64,000 nt of DNA, taken from contig CAWAFE010000004.1 of the NCBI GenBank assembly GCA_963781215.1, positions 3,240-67,239 of the forward strand, read 5' to 3'. The notes beneath the pieces are model-generated. The model saw only the letters and a program-made list of their open reading frames with translations. It searched no databases and had not been told where the DNA came from. Positions within the stretch are counted from its first letter, which is position 1. Each line of letters begins with the position of its first letter. This DNA comes from AP-15 sp963781215. GTDB taxonomy: Bacteria; Pseudomonadota; Alphaproteobacteria; ATCC43930; CGMCC-115725. Position numbers and translations under genes: made by a program. Positions 48,458 through 57,193 of this stretch are shown piece by piece.

Positions 48458-48482
48458 GCGACCGCATCGTGAAGTCGATTAG

Positions 48483-48497
48483 TAAAGGAACGCCTAA
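48483..48497 (-). promoter_or_regulatory. CtrA-like half-site pair upstream of Tad operon
   Basis: On the minus strand the sequence reads TTAG-GCGTTCC-TTTA, close to the CtrA consensus TTAA-N7-TTAA with one mismatch per half. It lies 26 bases upstream of the 39-codon frame and 142 bases from cpaA. CtrA controls pilus genes in Caulobacter. Weak evidence only. Confidence 0.25.
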
Positions 48498-48525
48498 CCC
48501 ACCTCGACTGCCGATTCGCGCAGGA

Positions 48526-49389
48526 TCACGGAGAAGCGCGCGAGCCGGCGGCGGAAAAGTCCCGCTCGTGCCAAAGGGTCTGCTCGGCGTAATTTTCCCG
48601 ATAGCGGCGATACGCCTGCTCGTGCCGATCGAGTGCGGCGGGATCGAACTCGGCTGCCGGCGGCGGCAACAGTTCGAAATGACCGGCGGCATCGCGGCCT
48701 CTGACCAGAAGCGCCGACAACCGATAGGAGCCGATCGTGCGGGCCGATGCCGGGATATAGCTGATGCCGAGCCCGACCCGCCGGTGCGCGGCGCGATTTG
48801 GCGCCGAGCGGTGCCGGCAGAGCGTGTGGTGCAGCGAAAAGCTGCCGGCCGGCAGCGCCATCGCCACCGCCCCCGCCTCGTCGAACGGCTCGACGATCGC
48901 CTGGCCGCCGCCGTTGATGCTGTGGGCGAGGCCGAGGGCGGCGTGCCGCAGCTGCCGGGGCCTGCCGCGCGACGACACCGCCTCCATGCACCCCGCCTCG
49001 CTGGTCGCGTCGCTTAGCGCGACCCAGGCGGTGACGTGCTCGTGCGGGTCGAGGCCGAAATAGGTCGCGTCCTGATGCCAGGCGGCAAAGACCGGGGTGC
49101 CGGCGTCCTTGATGAAGAAGGTGCTGGTGTAGACGAGGATGTCGGGGCCGATCACGCTCTCGACCGCGTCGAGGAGGCGCGGATGTCGGACCAGCCTGTC
49201 GACCCAAGGCATGATCACGTAGCCGGCCGACCGCCATTTGCGGTCGGCCTCGGTCAAGGGCCGGCCCAGCCAGCGCTCGAAACGGGCGAGGCCGGCGAGG
49301 CAGTCCTCGACCTCGCCCGGCGAGAGCGCCGGGATCGGAAACAGAAAGCCGTCGTGACGGTACCGTTCGACCTGTTCTTGGGTCAGCAT
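48526..49389 (-). CDS. Phytanoyl-CoA dioxygenase family protein
   Basis: A 287-residue Fe(II)/2-oxoglutarate-dependent oxygenase. It begins EQVERYRHDGFLFPIPALS, typical of the PhyH family. The iron ligands are the His and Asp of AAWHQDATYFGLDP near residue 104 and a later His in FSLHHTLCRHRSAPN near 185, with a nearby Arg for 2-oxoglutarate. The central region NGGGQAIVEPFDEAGA is unusual. Substrate unknown; many bacterial members hydroxylate amino acids, quaternary amines or polyketide units. It is divergent from an MFS transporter. Confidence 0.87.
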   Translation of the reverse strand: MLTQEQVERYRHDGFLFPIPALSPGEVEDCLAGLARFERWLGRPLTEADRKWRSAGYVIMPWVDRLVRHPRLLDAVESVIGPDILVYTSTFFIKDAGTPVFAAWHQDATYFGLDPHEHVTAWVALSDATSEAGCMEAVSSRGRPRQLRHAALGLAHSINGGGQAIVEPFDEAGAVAMALPAGSFSLHHTLCRHRSAPNRAAHRRVGLGISYIPASARTIGSYRLSALLVRGRDAAGHFELLPPPAAEFDPAALDRHEQAYRRYRENYAEQTLWHERDFSAAGSRASP

Positions 49390-49488
49390 GGGGCGGTCTC
49401 TTGATCGCGGCGGGCGCTCGGGCGATCACAGCGCCGCTGCCCGGCACCGGTCAAGAGGCGTTGCCGCGGGAAGGATCGGGTCGAGGGC

Positions 49489-50770
49489 ATGCCGCGAAAA
49501 TCCGAAACGATTTTTTTGCTGCGATCACGCCCGCGGCAACCGGCGGCGCCCGGCATGCGGCAAGACCGGCTGATCCTCGGCGGCGCCTTTGCCGCCTTCA
49601 CGGTCAGCGCCGGGATGATGCACTCCTACGCGGTCTTCCTGGTGGCGTTCATCGAGGATTTCGGGTGGAGCCGGGCCGAGACCTCGGTCGCCTATTCGGT
49701 CTCCCAGCTCGTCGCCGGCGCCAGCTCGCCGCTGGTCGGGGCGCTGGTCGACCGGCTCGGGCCGCGGCGGCTGATCCTTCTCGGGGGCGGCCTCCTGGTG
49801 CTCGGGCTGCTGGGCTGCGCCGCGATCTCGGGGCTGTGGCAGATCGTCGTCCTCTACGGGATCGTCATGACGATCGGGGCCAATTGCCTCGGGCTTGTCG
49901 TCTTTGTACCGCTGCTGTCGCGCCGGTTCGTGCGGCGGCGGGGCATGGCGATCTCGATCGTCCAATCGGCCAACGGCTTTGCTCGCGCGTTGTCCGCCCC
50001 GCTCGTGCAGCTCTCGATCTCGTCGCTCGGCTGGCGCCATACCTTTCTCGTGCAGGCCGGGTTCATGGCCGCGGTGATCCTGCCGCTGGTGCTGGTGTTT
50101 CGCCGCAGCGAGCGGGCCCCGAGTTCGCCCGATCCCGGCCCGGCGCCGCCAATCCCCTCCTCCGCCGTGCCGCCGGCACCGAGCTGGACCTTGGCCGAGG
50201 CCGCCGGCACGCCGCATTTCTGGCTGCTCTTCGCGGTCTATCTGTTCACCGGGCTCGGCAGCTTTCTGGTCTCGCTGCACCAGCTCGCCTTTGCCGTCGA
50301 CCGCGGCTTCGACCCGCTCTACGCGGCGAGCGTGCTCGGCATCGGCAGCTTTCTCGCCATCGCCGGCACGATCTTCACCGGCACGCTCTCGGACTACATC
50401 GGGCGCGAGCTGTCGGCGATCCTGGCCTATGGCGTCTCCATCCTCGGCGTCATCTGCGCGCTGTTCATCACCGGGCCCGGCCAGACCTGGCTCTTGTGGC
50501 TGTTTTCCTGCTTTTTCGGCTTGACCTGGGGCGCCCGCGGCCCGGCGATAACGGCCAAGACCGCCGACCTCTTCCCCGGCCGGCAGCTCGGCACCATCCT
50601 CGGCGTGATCACGATCGGCAGTGGCCTCGGCTCGGCCGCCGGCGCCTGGGCGGCCGGCTGGATCTTCGACTTGTCCGGCAGCTACGAGCTCGCCTTCATC
50701 CTGTCGATCGCATCCTATCGTCTGCGGCTGCATCGCCTTCTGGGCCTTGCGCCGGCCGCCGACGCGGTGA
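49489..50770 (+). CDS. MFS transporter (oxalate/formate antiporter-like), 3' frameshift
   Basis: An MFS permease of about 426 residues. Twelve hydrophobic segments, with LVGALVDRLGPRRLILLGGG after the second (the MFS loop motif) and GTLSDYIGRELSAI in the second half. The general pattern FTVSAGMMHSYAVFLVAFIEDFGWSRAE is that of the monocarboxylate/oxalate-formate group (quoted in part). Near 50720 an extra C shifts the frame: the continuation VCGCIAFWALRRPPTR with TGA at 50768-50770 is the expected family ending, while the uncorrected frame runs on to 50841. ATG 49489 has GAGGGC before it; 49555 is an alternative. Confidence 0.85.
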
Positions 50771-50782
50771 AACGAGCGCGCC

Positions 50783-51118
50783 TCAGCGCCGGTCGAGCCA
50801 GCCTCGCCGCGCCTTGCCGATATAGGTCTCCAACTTTTTGAGCTGCAGCGTCTGCTCAGTATCCAGGTTCTTCTTGATCCGCAGCCCGTCATAGGTTTGG
50901 GCGACCTGGTCCTTCAGTATGATCAGGATGTCGCTCAGGCTGCTGGCCGAAGTGGAAATGTTCAAATCCACCACTTCGGCGACGTAATGCCGATCCCCGA
51001 GCGATTCCACGACGACCGGTATCGGTCTGACGAGCTCATAATTGCGCAACGAGTCGATGGTCAGCTCGACCCGCGGGGTCCCCGACGGCTCCCTGGGAAG
51101 GTCGGCGGGGCAGGTCAC
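50783..51118 (-). CDS. Uncharacterised protein, HicB-like second part
   Basis: A frame of 111 residues from GTG 51118. The core VELTIDSLRNYELVRPIPVVV with EVVDLNISTSASSLSDILI and KDQVAQTYDGLRIKK, ending QLKKLETYIGKARRGWLDRR, resembles an antitoxin-like (HicB-type) fold with a C-terminal helix. It overlaps the upstream frame by 83 bases, more than is usual for separate genes, and the frame change corresponds to one extra base, so the two may be a single gene. Function unknown. Confidence 0.6.
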   Translation of the reverse strand: MTCPADLPREPSGTPRVELTIDSLRNYELVRPIPVVVESLGDRHYVAEVVDLNISTSASSLSDILIILKDQVAQTYDGLRIKKNLDTEQTLQLKKLETYIGKARRGWLDRR

Positions 51119-51467
51119 CGAGGGGGTCAGCGGGGCGGTCGGCCGAAAGTGTCGCGTCGGGAGGTCGGTCCGCGGTCACCGCGCCAGCTTGCGGCTTCCC
51201 CGAAGGCTCGGGCGCCGCCGCGATGGTTTCGACGGAATGGCCCGGCTGCACCCGGGCCCAGATCGGACGCCGGGACCGTGTGGTCAGGGTTTGCGGCGGC
51301 GCGACGCGATCCAGGCTGACCCGCGCCGTCGACGCCCCGACCACGGTCGTGAGCAGCCCTTCGGTGCCAGCACTCAAGCCCGTTTCCGTCGTCGTCGGGT
51401 GCAATCGGGACGACACCAGGGTCGAAGGGGTGCGCGTGCTAGACCTGACGATTTCGAGCCGGTCCAT
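51036..51467 (-). CDS. Uncharacterised protein, first part of a probable split gene
   Basis: A frame of 143 residues from ATG 51467, two bases after the stop of the preceding minus-strand gene. The N-terminal ~70 residues look protein-like (MDRLEIVRSSTRTPSTL, GLLTTVVGASTARVSLD, RRPIWARVQPGHSVETI). The C-terminal part is Pro/Ala/Asp-rich low complexity and is doubtful in this frame. Probably belongs with the following frame as one protein of about 225 residues. No known family recognised. Confidence 0.5.
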   Translation of the reverse strand: MDRLEIVRSSTRTPSTLVSSRLHPTTTETGLSAGTEGLLTTVVGASTARVSLDRVAPPQTLTTRSRRPIWARVQPGHSVETIAAAPEPSGKPQAGAVTADRPPDATLSADRPADPLGDLPRRPSQGAVGDPAGRADHRLVAQL

Positions 51468-51469
51468 CG

Positions 51470-51712
51470 CTAGGCATCCGGCTTGGCCGCCGCGGCCGGC
51501 GCCCGGACATCGGTGATCAGCGTCGACTTCATGTTGTAGACGGGCTCGCCGTCCGGGGTCTGGCGGCCGTCTTCACGAAAGACCGCAATCATCACCGATT
51601 TGAGCCGCATCGTGGTGCCGTCGGCGAGCCGGTATTCGCTCCACCGCTCCTTGGCGTCGAGCACCTCGATTTCCGTGGTGTTCGACCCAGACTCTTCCCG
51701 AATTTCGCTCAC
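51470..51712 (-). CDS. Small uncharacterised protein with LADGTTM-x-LKSV motif
   Basis: An 80-residue protein from GTG 51712, preceded by GGAG at a suitable distance; ATG-started frames further upstream lie in non-conserved sequence. It reads VSEIREESGSNTTEIEV, then WSEYRLADGTTMRLKSVMIAV, DGEPVYNMKSTLITDV and a short Ala-rich tail. The pattern of a small beta-rich domain is seen, but I do not recognise a family. It heads the three-frame minus-strand group and is divergent from a coiled-coil gene. Confidence 0.6.
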   Translation of the reverse strand: MSEIREESGSNTTEIEVLDAKERWSEYRLADGTTMRLKSVMIAVFREDGRQTPDGEPVYNMKSTLITDVRAPAAAAKPDA

Positions 51713-51871
51713 TGGCTTCTCCAACCCGTTGCCGCGGCAGCGCACTGCGCCGCCTGCCGGTCGCATTCCTCGGAGCACTTTCGGCGGGCTTTGTTGACGA
51801 AGGGTTGACGACGCGGCTTTGCTCGCCGCCCGGAGCGCCGTTGCTGATTTTTTGCAGCGATTTGACCGCGC

Positions 51872-51886
51872 TTAACCTTCCATCAA
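51872..51886 (+). promoter_or_regulatory. CtrA-like box between divergent unknown genes
   Basis: TTAA-CCTTCCA-TCAA at 51872-51886 matches the CtrA full site TTAA-N7-TTAA in seven of eight positions and includes the TTAACC half-site. It is in the 224-base interval between the small minus-strand gene and the coiled-coil gene. Chance occurrence is possible. Confidence 0.3.
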
Positions 51887-51936
51887 CATCGTTGTGCGAA
51901 ATCCGGAAACCGCCTCCTGCATTCTGTGGTCGAGCC

Positions 51937-52371
51937 ATGTGGAATATTACCTCGAACGATGTCCAGCAAGCCAAGGATCAGCTCCAGCACCGCCGCGCCG
52001 AGATCGAGCAGCGGTATGCCGAGGAGAAGCAGGCGCTCGACGCCGAAACCGCGGTGATCGAGACGCTGGAGCGCGCTGCCTCCGCTTTCGCGCTCAAACG
52101 CGGCCGGGAGGATGCCGCCGCGGCAGTCGAGCCGGCGGAAACGGGCCCCTCCACAGCCGAAGCGGGCGACCCCTTCGAAGCAAGCGATACACCCGAGGAC
52201 GACGCCGTCGCCGCCGCCGAGCCTTCGGCCGAACCCGACCCGCCCGCCGCCGGAGACGTCGGCAACAGTCTCGACATCCTCAAGCCCGGCTCACGCTGGC
52301 GCCTCTACCGCGGCAATCGCCCGCCCGAGCCCGAGGAATCGTCGGGCAACGCATTCCCGACGGCCGGTTGA
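51937..52371 (+). CDS. Hypothetical coiled-coil protein
   Basis: A 144-residue acidic protein of unknown function. Residues about 5-55 form a probable coiled coil (QQAKDQLQHRRAEIEQRY, EEKQALDAETAVIETLER), followed by a low-complexity Glu/Ala/Pro-rich stretch and a short C-terminal segment SLDILKPGSRWRLYRGNRPP that may be a conserved peptide. ATG 51937 is chosen because residues before it are not protein-like. No relation to neighbours is apparent. Confidence 0.55.
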   Translation: MWNITSNDVQQAKDQLQHRRAEIEQRYAEEKQALDAETAVIETLERAASAFALKRGREDAAAAVEPAETGPSTAEAGDPFEASDTPEDDAVAAAEPSAEPDPPAAGDVGNSLDILKPGSRWRLYRGNRPPEPEESSGNAFPTAG

Positions 52372-52497
52372 AGGCGGCGCCGGCGGCGGCGCCCGCGGTC
52401 CGGCGGCGAAGTCGATCAGCTGACGCGACGGATGAGACCATCTGCCAACGTTTTCAGCTGCGGCTAAAGCGTGGCGAAACGAGAGGGCGTAGGACCC

Positions 52498-53963
52498 TCA
52501 TATTTCAGCGAAACCGATGCGGCGCAGGCCCTCGATCGCCGTCTTGTCCTCCAGCGCGTAGTACTGAGGACTGCTCTGCCAAGGACGAATGGCGTAGTAT
52601 TGCGCCAGCGAGTTGATTTCCGGTCTCAGCTTCAGCGACTCGGCGAGCGCCGTCTTCCCCTCTTCAAGGTTGCCCTTGAGCCCCAGTGCTCCAGCGAGCC
52701 CATAATGAACCCACCATACTCGTGGGTTTATTGCACGTGACTTCATCAGGAAGTCTATTGCCTCATCGACGCGGTTCGACACCAAGTGGCACCAACCTAT
52801 TAGTCCATAAATACTCCATACTCGTGGGTCGCGCGGGCTCAGCCGCAAGGCTTTTTCGCCCTGGGCTATGGCGGCGTCCGGTTCGCCCAGATGCAGCAAT
52901 GTCCAGCCAAGTTGCCGAACCGCGCTGAGATTGTTGGGGTCGAGCGCGAGCGCTGTCTCATGCTCCAACCGAGATTCGCTCAAGCGACCACCCTGCACTC
53001 GGCGTAAGAACCCCATCGCTTCGTACGCCGCCGATCGGTTCGGGTCGTGCTCCAGAGCTTCGAGGAGCAACTGCTCGGCGCGCGCCATATCTTGTGGAGC
53101 AGAGCTGTGAATTCCGTCGACTATCTTCTCGATCAAGGTCTTTGCAATTCCGATCCTCGCATCGACAGAGCGCGGATCAATCTCGAGGGCCTGCTCGAAG
53201 AATCGCTGCCTCTGTTGTAGCGTTTCTGGAGACTTCGGCTTGTAGGACCAAGCCCACCCGCGCATGATCAGGTCGCGCGCATCAGGACTTACCGTGTCTG
53301 CCTCGATGCTGCGCTCCTCGGCTCGGATCAGCTCGACACCGAGCGTCTGTGCGAGACGGCCGGTGATTTGGGTCTGCGCTGCCGCGAGATTGGCGCGCTC
53401 GGTGTCGAACCGGTCGGCCCAAAGGTGCGCGCCGGTCGTGGCATCGATCAGCTGCACGTTTACTTGAATCTTGTCACCGGCCCGCCGCACACTACCTTCG
53501 AGCACATAGCGAACGCCGAGCTCGTGCCCGATCTGCTTTACGTCAATCGGCTTGCCCTTATAAATAAAAGCCGTGGTGCGGGCGATCACGAAGCTGCCGG
53601 AGATTCGCGACAGATCACTCGTCAGATCGTCGGTGATCCCGTCGGCGAAATATTCCTGGTCCGGATCGTTCGACAGGTTGCTGAAAGGCAGCACGACGAT
53701 TGACAGCCGAGGAAGTTCCCGCCGCCGGCTTGCACGGCGGCGGGTCGCCCTCGGTCGCGCCGGCGCGATGGCCAAAGGCAGCGCCGCTATGGCGGCCACA
53801 CTGAGCGCGTACACGCGCACTGGCCGTGCGATGTTTCTGAGAGTCGGTTCACCCATGTCCTCGAAGGCGTAGGGCAGCTTGTCTCGAACCTGATCGCGCA
53901 CTGTACGCGAGATGCAGAAGCCGCCGGGCTCGGCCAGCGCTTCCAATCGTGCAGCGATGCGTC
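52498..53963 (-). pseudogene. Adenylate cyclase/TolB/TPR protein, 5' truncated (copy A)
   Basis: The C-terminal part of a class III cyclase-like multidomain protein. It starts abruptly at about 53963 inside the cyclase domain (RIAARLEALAEPGGFCISR), then LPYAFEDMGEPTLRNIARPVR, a CadC/TolB-like region LSIVVLPFSNLSNDPDQEYF with GHELGVRYVLEGSVRR, and C-terminal TPR repeats such as AVRQLGWTLLHLGEPDAAI. The catalytic half of the cyclase domain is missing, so it cannot be active as annotated. Nearby copy B has that half but lacks the TPR part. A 90-base AT-rich spacer separates it from the IS element. Confidence 0.8.
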
Positions 53964-54082
53964 AATTATTGTGGGTTTGCACGTAACGCGAGTCAAGATG
54001 TAGATCATGATTAGTAAAAAGAGTCTACCGCGGCGGCAATTGATGTGATTTATGGAGGGTCGGCTGCGCACAAGGCTAACTT

Positions 54083-54418
54083 ATGACCCGGTATGGACTG
54101 CGCGATGATGAATGGGAGCGAATAAAAGGCCTGCTTCCTGGGAAAGTCGGGGATGTCGGCGTCACCGCCCAAGACAATCGCCGATTCGTCGAAGCGGTTC
54201 TCTATCGCTACCGCGCCGGGATTCCATGGCGCGATCTGCCGGAACGCTTTGGCGGCTGGAAGAACACACACCGGCGGTTCAGCCGCTGGGCCAAAACCGG
54301 GGTGTGGCACAGAGTGTTTCAACACCTGGCCGCCGATGCCGACAACGAATACGCGATGATCGACAGCACCATCGTGCGGGCTCACCAGCACAGCGCCGGC
54401 GCGCCCAAAAAAAGATGA
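54083..54418 (+). CDS. IS5-family transposase, first frame
   Basis: A 111-residue DUF4096-type N-terminal transposase domain: RYGLRDDEWERIKGLLPGK, NRRFVEAVLYRYRAGIPWRDLPERFGGWK (partly quoted) and YAMIDSTIVRAHQH, which holds the first catalytic Asp. It ends APKKR at an A-run of seven bases (54407-54413), where a ribosomal frameshift is expected in the IS427 group. Confidence 0.88.
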   Translation: MTRYGLRDDEWERIKGLLPGKVGDVGVTAQDNRRFVEAVLYRYRAGIPWRDLPERFGGWKNTHRRFSRWAKTGVWHRVFQHLAADADNEYAMIDSTIVRAHQHSAGAPKKR

Positions 54419-54839
54419 AGATCAAGCCATTGGCCTCAGCCGTGGCGGGTTGAGCACAAAAATCCACACCCTCGTGGACGCCCTCGGCAATCCTTTGGCA
54501 TTCGTTCTGAGCCCGGGACAGGCGCATGATCTGGTTGGCGCCGATGCGCTGCTGCCGCAAATGGCCGCCGACCTGCTGATCGCTGACCGGGCCTTTGATG
54601 CCGACAAGCGGGTCCGCGAGATCCTGGCCGCCGCCGGCAAATCGGCCGTAATCCCGCCCCGGCTAAACCGCCTGGTCCCGCCCGAATTTGACCGAGAACT
54701 CTACAAGGCGCGCCACCTGATCGAGAATTTCTTCTGCAAGCTCAAACAGTTCCGAGCCATTGCCACGCGCTATGACAAAACCGCCAGAAATTTTCTCGCC
54801 GCCATCCACCTCGCCGCCGCTATCATCTGGCTCAATTGA
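54414..54839 (+). CDS. IS5-family transposase, second frame
   Basis: The C-terminal part of the transposase, in the +1 frame relative to the first. From 54414 it reads DEDQAIGLSRGGLSTKIH, then LLIADRAFDADKRVR (second Asp) and HLIENFFCKLKQFRAIATRYDK with the catalytic Glu. It ends IIWLN. A +1 (or -2) shift at the A7 run joins it to the first frame. An internal ATG-type start at 54450 is probably not used. Confidence 0.85.
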   Translation, partial: DEDQAIGLSRGGLSTKIHTLVDALGNPLAFVLSPGQAHDLVGADALLPQMAADLLIADRAFDADKRVREILAAAGKSAVIPPRLNRLVPPEFDRELYKARHLIENFFCKLKQFRAIATRYDKTARNFLAAIHLAAAIIWLN

Positions 54840-54848
54840 CGACACGCC

Positions 54849-56011
54849 CTAGGCGGCCTGTAATCTCGCCCTGCGTTTCCGCCAAATTCGCACGATTGGT
54901 ATCGAACTGGTCAGCCCAGAGATGCGCACCGCTTTCGGCATCGATCAGCTGCGCATTCACCCGGACCTGTTCGCCCGTGCGCCGTACGCTGCCTTCGAGG
55001 ACATAGCGGACGCCGAGCTCTCGTCCAATCTGCCTCGCGTCGATCGGTTTGCCCTTATAGGTAAAGGCGGTGGTGCGGGCGATGACAAAGCTGCCGGGCA
55101 TCCGCGACAGGTCGCTCGTCAGATCGTCGGTAATCCCGTCGGCGAAATATTCCTGGTCGGGATCGTTCGATAGGTTGCTGAAAGGCAGGACGACGATCGA
55201 CAGGCGCGGCGCCGATTTAGCGTCAGGTCGTTGTACGCTCGTAGCTACGGACTGAACCGGCACGGCCGATGAATATCCTCTGGGCCAAGTCCACCAGATA
55301 GCAGTCCCAATGCCGATTGCGCCAACAATACTCGTCGCGAGGAGAGCAAGCCGCGCGCTACTGCGCCGGCTTGTCCCAATGGGCCGCAACGGGATTGTGA
55401 CTTCCGGTAATGACATCACCGCAGTTGGGCTCAGCGCGTAGGCGTGCACTGGCTGCGCGATGTTCTTGACGCTTTGTTCCCCGATGTCGTCGAAGACTGT
55501 AGGGGAGCCTGTCGCCGATATGATCGCGCACGGTGCGCGAGATGCAGACGCCGCCGGGCGTCGGCCAGCGCCTCCAGCCGGCCGCGATGTTGACGCCGTC
55601 GCCGTAGATGTCGCCGCCATCGGCAATGACGTCGCCGAGGTTGACCCCGATGCGGAAGGTGATGCGTTTGTCCTCGGGTGTCTCGGCGTTGCGGTCGACC
55701 ATCGCCCGTTGGATCTCGACCGCACACCGGACCGCATCCACGACGCTCGGAAATTCCACCAGCATGCCGTCGCCGGTCGTCTTGACGATGCGCCCGCGGT
55801 GCTCCCCGATCTTCGGGTCGACAAGCTCGCGGCGATGCTCCTTCAGGCGGTTGAGAGTGCCCTCCTCGTCCGTCCCCATCAGCCGTGAATAGCCCACCAC
55901 ATCGGCCGCGAGGATCGCGGCGAGGCGGCGCGTGACGGCCGAGGCTGCGGCCTTGCCCGACCCTGCGCCCCGGTCGCCGATGCCGCGGTCGCCGAATACG
56001 CGCCCTTCGAA
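54849..56011 (-). pseudogene. Adenylate cyclase/TolB protein, 3' truncated and frameshifted (copy B)
   Basis: A class III cyclase N-terminal part. From about 55970 it reads AVTRRLAAILAADVVGYSRLM, KTTGDGMLVEFPSVVDAVRC and FRIGVNLGDVIADGGDIYGDGVNIAA, holding the metal-binding Asp residues. It then needs a compensating pair of indels around 55560-55590 and an extra base near 55500 before VFDDIGEQSVKNIAQPVHAYAL. The TolB-like LSIVVLPFSNLSNDPDQEYF follows and homology ends at ITGRL next to the IS. No start codon is in frame after the TGA at 56012-56014. A broken gene. Confidence 0.75.
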
Positions 56012-56101
56012 TCACCTGACCGACTCGCATTTTTGGAGGCACATCAAACCTCCCAGGAACAGGTTATCAACGGGACTTGGTCACGCGGTTACTCGCGGCG
56101 G

Positions 56102-57193
56102 TTAATTGGCGGCGAAGTCGATCAGCTGACGCACCGGGGCGCCGGATTTGAGCGCGGCGAAGCCTTGGTTGATCTCGGCGAGCTTGATGCGGCCCGAGAT
56201 CAGGTGGTCGAGCTTCAAGCGGCCCTGGCGCCACAGCGACAACAGCCGCGGCATGTCGACCCGAAAGCGGTTGCCGCCCATTGAGGTGCCCTGGAGCTTG
56301 CGGTCGCGCAGAAAATCGTAGCCGTGCAGTTCGATCTTTACCCCGAACGGCACCATGCCGATGATCGTCGCCGTGCCGCCCGGCCGCAGCATGCCGAAGG
56401 CCTGCTCGGCCGTCCCCTTGGTGCCGAGCGCCTCGAAGGAATAATGCACGCCGCCGCCGGTCATCTCGCGCACCTGCTGCACCGGGTCGGCGTTGCTGGC
56501 GTTCAGGGTGTCCGTGGCGCCCAGCTCTTTGGCGATCTCGAGCTTAGAGGCGACGGTGTCGATGGCGATGATGCGCTCGGCCCCGGCGAGTGCCGCGCCG
56601 TTGACCGCCGAAAGCCCGACCCCGCCGCAGCCGATCACCGCGACTGTGGCGCCGGGCTCGACCTTGGCGGCATTGAACACCGCTCCCACCCCAGTCATCA
56701 CGCCGCAGCCGACCAGTGCTGCGCGGTCGAGCGGGATGTCGGGGTCGATCTTCACCATTGAGTTCTCGTGCACCAGCATCTGTTCGGCGAAGGACGAGAG
56801 GTTCAGGAACTGGTTCATCAGCTCGCCGCCCTTCCACGAGAGCCGGCGCGAGATGCCGGGCGGCATCTTGACCTCGGTGTTCTCGCAAAGGTTCGGGTGT
56901 CCGGTTACGCATTGCGAACAGGTGCCGCAGAACACCGAGAGGCAGGTGATGACGTGGTCGCCCGGTTTGACATAGCTGACGCCGTCTCCGACCGCCTCGA
57001 CCACCCCGGCCGATTCGTGCCCGAGGACGCAGGGTGTGGGATGCGGGTAGAGGCCCTCGATAAAGTGCAGATCGCTGTGGCAGAGCCCGGCAAAGGCGGT
57101 GCGCAGCAGCACCTCGCGGGGCCCGGGCTTGGTCAGCGCCACCTCCTCGATCGTCATGGGCTGGTTCGGGGCATGGAGGACGGCGGCTTTCAT
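56102..57193 (-). CDS. Zinc-dependent alcohol dehydrogenase
   Basis: A 363-residue medium-chain dehydrogenase. Catalytic-zinc Cys and His appear in AGLCHSDLHF and LGHESAGVVE, the four structural-zinc Cys in FCGTCSQCVTGHPNLC near residues 92-107, and the NAD-binding motif VIGCGGVGLSAV near residue 190. It resembles the class III/benzyl-alcohol type family. ATG 57193 overlaps the CoA-binding protein's stop by four bases; an upstream extension is excluded. Last gene of a three-gene minus-strand unit. Confidence 0.92.
   Translation of the reverse strand: MKAAVLHAPNQPMTIEEVALTKPGPREVLLRTAFAGLCHSDLHFIEGLYPHPTPCVLGHESAGVVEAVGDGVSYVKPGDHVITCLSVFCGTCSQCVTGHPNLCENTEVKMPPGISRRLSWKGGELMNQFLNLSSFAEQMLVHENSMVKIDPDIPLDRAALVGCGVMTGVGAVFNAAKVEPGATVAVIGCGGVGLSAVNGAALAGAERIIAIDTVASKLEIAKELGATDTLNASNADPVQQVREMTGGGVHYSFEALGTKGTAEQAFGMLRPGGTATIIGMVPFGVKIELHGYDFLRDRKLQGTSMGGNRFRVDMPRLLSLWRQGRLKLDHLISGRIKLAEINQGFAALKSGAPVRQLIDFAAN

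Larger units (their letters stand above)
54055..54848 (+). mobile_element. IS5-family (IS427-type) insertion sequence
   Basis: An insertion sequence with two overlapping transposase frames. Its right end probably lies at about 54848, just where copy B of the cyclase loses homology (ITGRL). The left end is less certain, near 54055 (GGGTCGGCTGCGC). Terminal repeats do not match well and no target duplication is evident, which would fit a deletion next to the element. Confidence 0.75.

Noticed and set aside
47859..48692. Longer cpaA starting near 48467 or 48692
   Set aside because: Added residues are Arg/His-rich and unlike prepilin peptidases; the MMPVLHL start matches the family.
54055..54848. 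Exact inverted repeats of the IS
   Set aside because: The two presumed ends share only the terminal GGG and scattered bases, so ends are given as approximate.
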